Shown here: positions 60,523 to 64,000 of the stretch, in pieces
Layout of the letters: each line of letters starts with the position of its first letter
Position numbering within the stretch: the stretch's first letter is position 1
NCBI GenBank assembly: GCA_036844765.1
Contig: DAIUFE010000001.1
Coordinates: 78,632-142,631, forward strand
Direction of reading: 5' to 3'
DNA length: 64,000 nucleotides
DNA from: Thermocaproicibacter sp036844765
Lineage (GTDB): Bacteria > Bacillota > Clostridia > Oscillospirales > Acutalibacteraceae
The notes under the pieces: model-generated
What the model was told of the DNA's origin: nothing
Seen by the model: the letters and a program-made list of their open reading frames with translations, nothing else
The model's database searches: none
Made by a program: the position numbers and the translations under genes

Positions 60523-62430
60523 ATGATAATGAAAGAAATTGTCTTTTCAACGGATCAATATCATATGAACTGGTTTCGCCCCGACTATTCTTACGCGAAG
60601 GTCGTTTGCCCGGAAGATTTGTCGTGTCAGGCGGAAACCCTGCGGGACGGAGATGTTTTCCGCACGCGTATCCGTTTTACCAACAAAAGCCGAAAATCGT
60701 TTTTTACCAATTTGGAGCAAATCGGGATCTATTTTCCGCTCGAAGACCGATATGACGGCAGTGACACCTGCATTCCCTATCGGTGCCACACGCATATCTT
60801 CTGCGGCGGGGACATCAGCTATATCCTCGCCCTGCGTATGGGCGGAGAGCCTCCGCATCTTGGAATGGTGCTGACGGAAGGCAGTCTGCAAGGATACAGC
60901 GTCGAACGCGATCCTGCGAAACTCAGTAATGACAGGGGATGTTTTATTCTGCATCCGTCGCCGATGGAACTGGAGCCCGGAGAAACCAAACGGATCTCCT
61001 GGACGATCTTTCCGCACCAGGGCAAGGAGGACTTTCAAAGACAGCTTGGTAACTTCAGCAGATATGTCAAGGTAGAGGCAGATCGGTATGTGTCGTTTCC
61101 CGGCGAGAAGAACTGTATTCGCATCACGCCGTCCTTTCCGGCGGAATCCGTCCAGGTGAATGGAAACCAGCTTACGGCTGGGGAGGACGGGCAGTATCGG
61201 CTGGAATATACCGCCGGGACGTTGGGTGAAGAGACATTTTTCATCTGCGTGGATGGGATCCACACATGGTGCCGAACCTTTGTACAGGAAGAAATGAGAA
61301 AGCTTGCGGAAAGCAGATGCCGGTTTATCGCAGGCAACCAGCAATATGAAGGCGGGAACCCGGGACTGAAAGGTGCTTACCTGGTATACGATAACGAGGA
61401 AAAGCATCTTTTTTACAATCGCGAGAACGATTACAACGGCGGCAGAGAACGCGTGGGCATGGGGCTTTTATTGGCGGCATACCTGCAGGGGCAAAGGCAG
61501 GGCGGCCCGGGCCCGGGTGCGGCGCCATTCAAACCGGGCGAACAGAAAAGGCTGGAATCCAGCCTGAGGCAATATATCGCATATGTAGAGCGCGAGATCG
61601 TGAATATGAAGACGGGAGAAGTCTGTAATGACTTCGGGCTGGACAACAGCTATAAACGCCTGTACAACTGGCCTTGGTATGCCGCGCTGTTCGTCGAGTG
61701 CTATCGGTTATATGAAGACGCCGGATTCCTGACTGCCGCCTGCCGGATTTTGAAAACGTTCTACCGGAACGGCGGCTACAGATTTTATGCCATTGAACTG
61801 CCCGTTCTTTCGCTGGATCATTCGCTGCAAAAAGCGGGCATGGAGCAGGAGCGGCTGGAGATGCGGGAGTGGTTCATTCGGCATGCCGAAACGCTTGCGC
61901 GGAACGGCGTGCATTATCCCTCGCATGAAGTCAACTACGAGCAGAGTATCGTGGCGCCGGCCGCCGATATCCTTTTTCAGGTTTATATCTTAACGGGCAA
62001 GCTGGCATATCTGGATGAGGGAAAAAAGCATCTTCATGTTTTGGAACAGTTTAACGGGATACAGCCGGATTACCATCTGTACGAAACGGCTATCCGGCAT
62101 TGGGACGGGTATTGGTTTGGGAAAAGAAAACTGTTCGGCGATACGTTTCCGCATTATTGGAGCGCGCTGACGGGGAATGTCTACGCGCTGTACGCCTATA
62201 TCACAAAAGATAAAAGCTATGCCAAACGTGCCCAGGATTCGCTGCGCGGCGTTCTGCCTTTGTTTTTTCCGGACGGTTCAGCTTCCTGCGCTTATATATT
62301 CCCGCACTGTGTGAACGGAAAGAGAGCTTCCTGCTATGACCCCTATGCCAACGACCAGGATTGGGGCCTTTATTTTAATCTGCGGATGATGCGGATCCTG
62401 CCGCATGCTCAGCGGGGAAAATCACGATAG
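60523..62430 (+). CDS. Uncharacterised two-domain protein: beta-sandwich plus six-hairpin barrel
   Basis: A protein of about 635 residues, cytosolic. Residues 1-250 look like a beta-sandwich (FRTRIRFTNKSRKSFFTNLEQIG, LGMVLTEGSLQGYS); residues 270-620 are helix pairs of an alpha/alpha barrel (NDYNGGRERVGMGLLLAAYLQG, DNSYKRLYNWPWYAALFVECYRLY, THYPSHE-like and ANDQDWGLYFNLRMM). The start is placed at ATG 60523 after AAAGGA; the frame is open from 60373. The layout resembles rhamnogalacturonan hydrolase families without matching one I can name. It ends the importer operon, so its substrate is likely the imported oligosaccharide. Confidence 0.75.
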   Translation: MIMKEIVFSTDQYHMNWFRPDYSYAKVVCPEDLSCQAETLRDGDVFRTRIRFTNKSRKSFFTNLEQIGIYFPLEDRYDGSDTCIPYRCHTHIFCGGDISYILALRMGGEPPHLGMVLTEGSLQGYSVERDPAKLSNDRGCFILHPSPMELEPGETKRISWTIFPHQGKEDFQRQLGNFSRYVKVEADRYVSFPGEKNCIRITPSFPAESVQVNGNQLTAGEDGQYRLEYTAGTLGEETFFICVDGIHTWCRTFVQEEMRKLAESRCRFIAGNQQYEGGNPGLKGAYLVYDNEEKHLFYNRENDYNGGRERVGMGLLLAAYLQGQRQGGPGPGAAPFKPGEQKRLESSLRQYIAYVEREIVNMKTGEVCNDFGLDNSYKRLYNWPWYAALFVECYRLYEDAGFLTAACRILKTFYRNGGYRFYAIELPVLSLDHSLQKAGMEQERLEMREWFIRHAETLARNGVHYPSHEVNYEQSIVAPAADILFQVYILTGKLAYLDEGKKHLHVLEQFNGIQPDYHLYETAIRHWDGYWFGKRKLFGDTFPHYWSALTGNVYALYAYITKDKSYAKRAQDSLRGVLPLFFPDGSASCAYIFPHCVNGKRASCYDPYANDQDWGLYFNLRMMRILPHAQRGKSR

Positions 62431-62503
62431 CGGTTCGGCCAGCGCCACGACCGCACCACCTGCCCGGAGGGTAAACCCGCATAAAATTCACGGCCCAACA
62501 GGC

Positions 62504-62544
62504 AAAAAATCCCCGCGAAGCCGCAAAGTATGGGCTCCGTGGGG
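62504..62544 (-). terminator. Intrinsic terminator for the minus-strand accessory genes
   Basis: On the minus strand CCCCACGGAGCC pairs with GGCTTCGCGGGG and runs into ATTTTTT. It would end transcripts from the XRE and hicAB genes. The stretch 62431-62705 otherwise holds a guaA-like 15-mer and a TGTATCACG direct repeat. Confidence 0.75.
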
Positions 62545-62553
62545 AAAGTGATC

Positions 62554-62568
62554 TTATTCCCACTCGAC
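62554..62568. other. Short guaA-3'-end-like sequence, possible attachment site
   Basis: On the minus strand this reads GTCGAGTGGGAATAA, i.e. the VEWE-stop ending much like the IEWE-stop of GMP synthase, a known integration target of genomic islands. No guaA body is present. It could be the far attachment site of an element, or coincidence. Confidence 0.25.
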
Positions 62569-62705
62569 ATAACATGGGCACACTTGCATTTATATAATCC
62601 AACTATACCCGGATTTCATCTGAACTTTTCATATTTTGCGCATTGTTTTCTGGCTTCGATTCGGGAATGTATCACGACTGTATCACGGGCTTATATTTCT
62701 TCGCT

Positions 62706-62954
62706 TCACTTCTTTCCTCTATCCCCTAACCGCGTTTTAGCGGTTTTCACCTTGTTCGGGATGTACTTCATTATTTCTGATAAATCACAATCAAGCGCCT
62801 CACAGATTTTGCTTAACTGATCGAGGCTTACCCTGTCGGTTACTTCATTGTAAAGCGCGTTGATGGTGGCCGCCCGGATGCCGGTGGCACGCGCGAGGTC
62901 GGCCTGTGTCCAGCGAAGCTCGCCCAGCTTGCGGGACAATAAAATTTTAATCAT
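62706..62954 (-). CDS. Small XRE-family DNA-binding protein
   Basis: An 82-residue helix-turn-helix protein (LGELRWTQADLARATGIRAATINALYNE, SLDQLSKICEALDCDLSEIMKYIP), the Cro/C1 type seen in phages and islands. AAGGAG lies ten bases before the ATG, inside a perfect palindrome. The protein likely controls itself through that palindrome. Its transcript runs to the terminator at 62504. Confidence 0.88.
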   Translation of the reverse strand: MIKILLSRKLGELRWTQADLARATGIRAATINALYNEVTDRVSLDQLSKICEALDCDLSEIMKYIPNKVKTAKTRLGDRGKK

Positions 62955-62955
62955 G

Positions 62956-62983
62956 ATGCTCTTACTCCTTCGAGTAAGAGCAT
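62956..62983. promoter_or_regulatory. 12-bp palindrome before the XRE gene
   Basis: ATGCTCTTACTC (62956-62967) and its exact complement (62972-62983) flank CTTC, ending one base before the start codon. In RNA it would be a stable hairpin covering the ribosome binding site; in DNA it is a good operator. Confidence 0.75.
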
Positions 62984-63049
62984 ATAAAAAGAGCGATATA
63001 AAAATCTCGTTTTCGGAAGATTATTACAGATATTGTAATCTGTTCAGCC

Positions 63050-63484
63050 CTAAGCCTTCCTTTGGACGGGAGGCGTCTGGCCATGCGGCAGATTGAGGTA
63101 GTCAAGCAATGCCGTTTCCAAAATTCGAGAGTAATTCACTCCTCTTTGCTCGGCTGCTTCTTTGAGCCACGCCGGCAGGGTGGTATTGGTCTTTACTCTC
63201 CTATTGTCCATCTCGTCCCGCACCATATCCGGGTACACGGTGACAGGCGAAACGAAATAACCGGATGCCGTATCAGGATCGACCGTTGGCACTTTCGACG
63301 GCGTAGGAATCGGATCTCCGTCCTGCTCCATACCATAAAGGTGCAGACCAAGTGCGTCAGCGGCTTCCCGCTGAGCTTCTTCAAAGGTTTTCCCATAGCT
63401 GATGCACCCAGGGAGATCCGGAAAATAGACACCGTATCCGTCCTTGCTGGGCTCAAAAACAGCCAGATATGATAATTTACGCAT
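63050..63484 (-). CDS. hicB: HicB-family antitoxin
   Basis: A 144-residue antitoxin. The N-terminal partial RNase H-like fold has YLAVFEPSKDGYGVYFPDLPGCISYGKTFEEAQREA, which occludes the toxin; the C-terminal part (NTTLPAWLKEAAEQRGVNYSRILETALLDYL) is a DNA-binding ribbon-helix-helix. ATG 63484 sits eight bases after AAGGAGG; an ATG two codons earlier is too close. It follows hicA by 33 bases. Confidence 0.93.
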   Translation of the reverse strand: MRKLSYLAVFEPSKDGYGVYFPDLPGCISYGKTFEEAQREAADALGLHLYGMEQDGDPIPTPSKVPTVDPDTASGYFVSPVTVYPDMVRDEMDNRRVKTNTTLPAWLKEAAEQRGVNYSRILETALLDYLNLPHGQTPPVQRKA

Positions 63485-63517
63485 CCACATAACCTCCTTC
63501 TCGCCGCAGGCGGGGCT

Positions 63518-63706
63518 TCATTTAAGCCCTGCCTGTTTCTTTATGCTGCGTAACGTGCCGAGGGGAAGATCGCCTGAATGGTTCGGGACGGTGACTTTTC
63601 CGGGTTTCGTCGGATGCTTCAACTGTATGTGCGAGCCCTTCGTTCTGCCCTGCACTTCCTGCCAACCATCGTTGTGAAGTATCTTCAGAACTTCCCGAAC
63701 AGTCAT
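63518..63706 (-). CDS. hicA: HicA-family mRNA interferase toxin
   Basis: A 62-residue toxin with a double-stranded RNA-binding-like fold. The catalytic His is H26 in TKGSHIQLKHP, and the family pattern LKILHNDGWQEVQ and VPNHSGDLPLGTLRSIKKQAG is intact. It cleaves mRNA when HicB is lost. AAGGAGGGGAAGG lies just upstream of the ATG. It is the first gene of the pair, the usual hicA-hicB order. Confidence 0.93.
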   Translation of the reverse strand: MTVREVLKILHNDGWQEVQGRTKGSHIQLKHPTKPGKVTVPNHSGDLPLGTLRSIKKQAGLK

Positions 63707-63731
63707 TGTCCTTCCCCTCCTTTCAAAATAT

Positions 63732-63760
63732 ATTATACGCCTATTTTATACGCATGTCAA
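63732..63760 (-). promoter_or_regulatory. Consensus promoter for hicAB
   Basis: On the minus strand TTGACA (63755-63760), 17 bases, TATAAT (63732-63737): a perfect match. GCGTATAA occurs twice around the -10, a likely HicB binding repeat. Confidence 0.8.
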
Positions 63761-63785
63761 TGATTTGTACGTATTTTTTATGCGC

Positions 63786-63995
63786 CTATATTTTTGTCCC
63801 GTCTGCAAAATCAAAGGAAGCGGTGTAAACAGCCCCGAGGGTTTCCGCAATCCTTTCCAGTTCAGCAGTCGAGAATTTGTCCGTCTTCATCCGCTGATTG
63901 AACGCAGAAGGTGATGTTCCTATTTGGCGCGCCAGCTCGGCCTCACTCATATTTTTATATGCTAATGCCATTCGTATTCTTTGTGCGTTTGTCAC
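63786..63995 (-). CDS. Small XRE-family regulator, start near window edge
   Basis: A 69-residue helix-turn-helix protein (IRMALAYKNMSEAELARQIGTSPSAFNQRMKTDKFSTAELERIAETLG) with a short tail. The start used is GTG 63995; the frame is open to the window end, so the real start may lie outside. It precedes hicAB on the same strand with the hicA promoter between them. Similar proteins accompany integrated elements. Confidence 0.75.
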   Translation of the reverse strand: MTNAQRIRMALAYKNMSEAELARQIGTSPSAFNQRMKTDKFSTAELERIAETLGAVYTASFDFADGTKI

Positions 63996-64000
63996 ATTAT

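Noticed and set aside
62375..62602. 75-codon minus-strand frame after the six-hairpin gene
   Set aside because: It spans the terminator at 62504 and overlaps the end of the coding gene; composition is not protein-like.

Overview
The window looks like chromosome from a GC-rich, endospore-forming, fermentative Clostridia, most likely of the Oscillospiraceae/Ruminococcaceae type. Reasons: spoIIM, cwlD and a spore-coat transglutaminase (tgl); the SCIFF peptide and its radical-SAM maturase next to yajC; acetate kinase with a Rex repressor; Pst/PhoU/PhoPR phosphate genes; frequent TTG and GTG starts behind strong GGAGG-type ribosome binding sites. No rRNA, tRNA, CRISPR array or insertion sequence was recognised by eye.

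Layout. 0-3.5 kb: Rex (5' end probably outside the window), LemA, a DUF2207 membrane protein and a small membrane protein. 3.6-9.6 kb: mutarotase-like protein and TmcAL (minus); ackA, cwlD and radA (plus). 9.7-16 kb: an efflux adaptor-permease pair without its ATPase, ogt, two tyrosine recombinases either side of a YesL-like protein, and spoIIM. 16.3-21.2 kb (minus): queA-tgt-yajC-TIGR04086-scfA-scfB, in which a 48-codon TTG-started SCIFF precursor precedes its maturase. 21.2-24.9 kb: lysine riboswitch, then asd-dapA-dapB-ACT. 25-31.8 kb (minus): TSCPD and PHP proteins, a NatAB-like exporter, and a GntR-controlled operon with two ABC systems. 32-38.9 kb: pstSCAB-phoU-phoP-phoR. 38.9-41.4 kb: a small ORF, an unknown 328-residue protein and tgl joined by ATGA overlaps, then one unknown gene.

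42-46.4 kb: GH130, sugar-nucleotide transferase, GT4 glycosyltransferase and an alpha/alpha-barrel protein form one operon with a consensus promoter and a strong terminator. It reads like a polymer make-and-phosphorolyse cycle, possibly mannose based, and is my best candidate for an undescribed system. 46.5-62.4 kb is a pectin region: uxaB-uxaA-GH28 polygalacturonase; divergent from it araC-GH2; then an MGH1-like hydrolase, a LplABC-type importer and a two-domain six-hairpin protein. The AraC stretch is clearly AT-richer. 62.4-64 kb is accessory: two small XRE regulators around a hicAB toxin-antitoxin pair, near a short sequence resembling the end of guaA.

All functional calls rest on reading translations and motifs by eye. 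Start codons were moved inside open frames where a ribosome binding site or family length favoured it.
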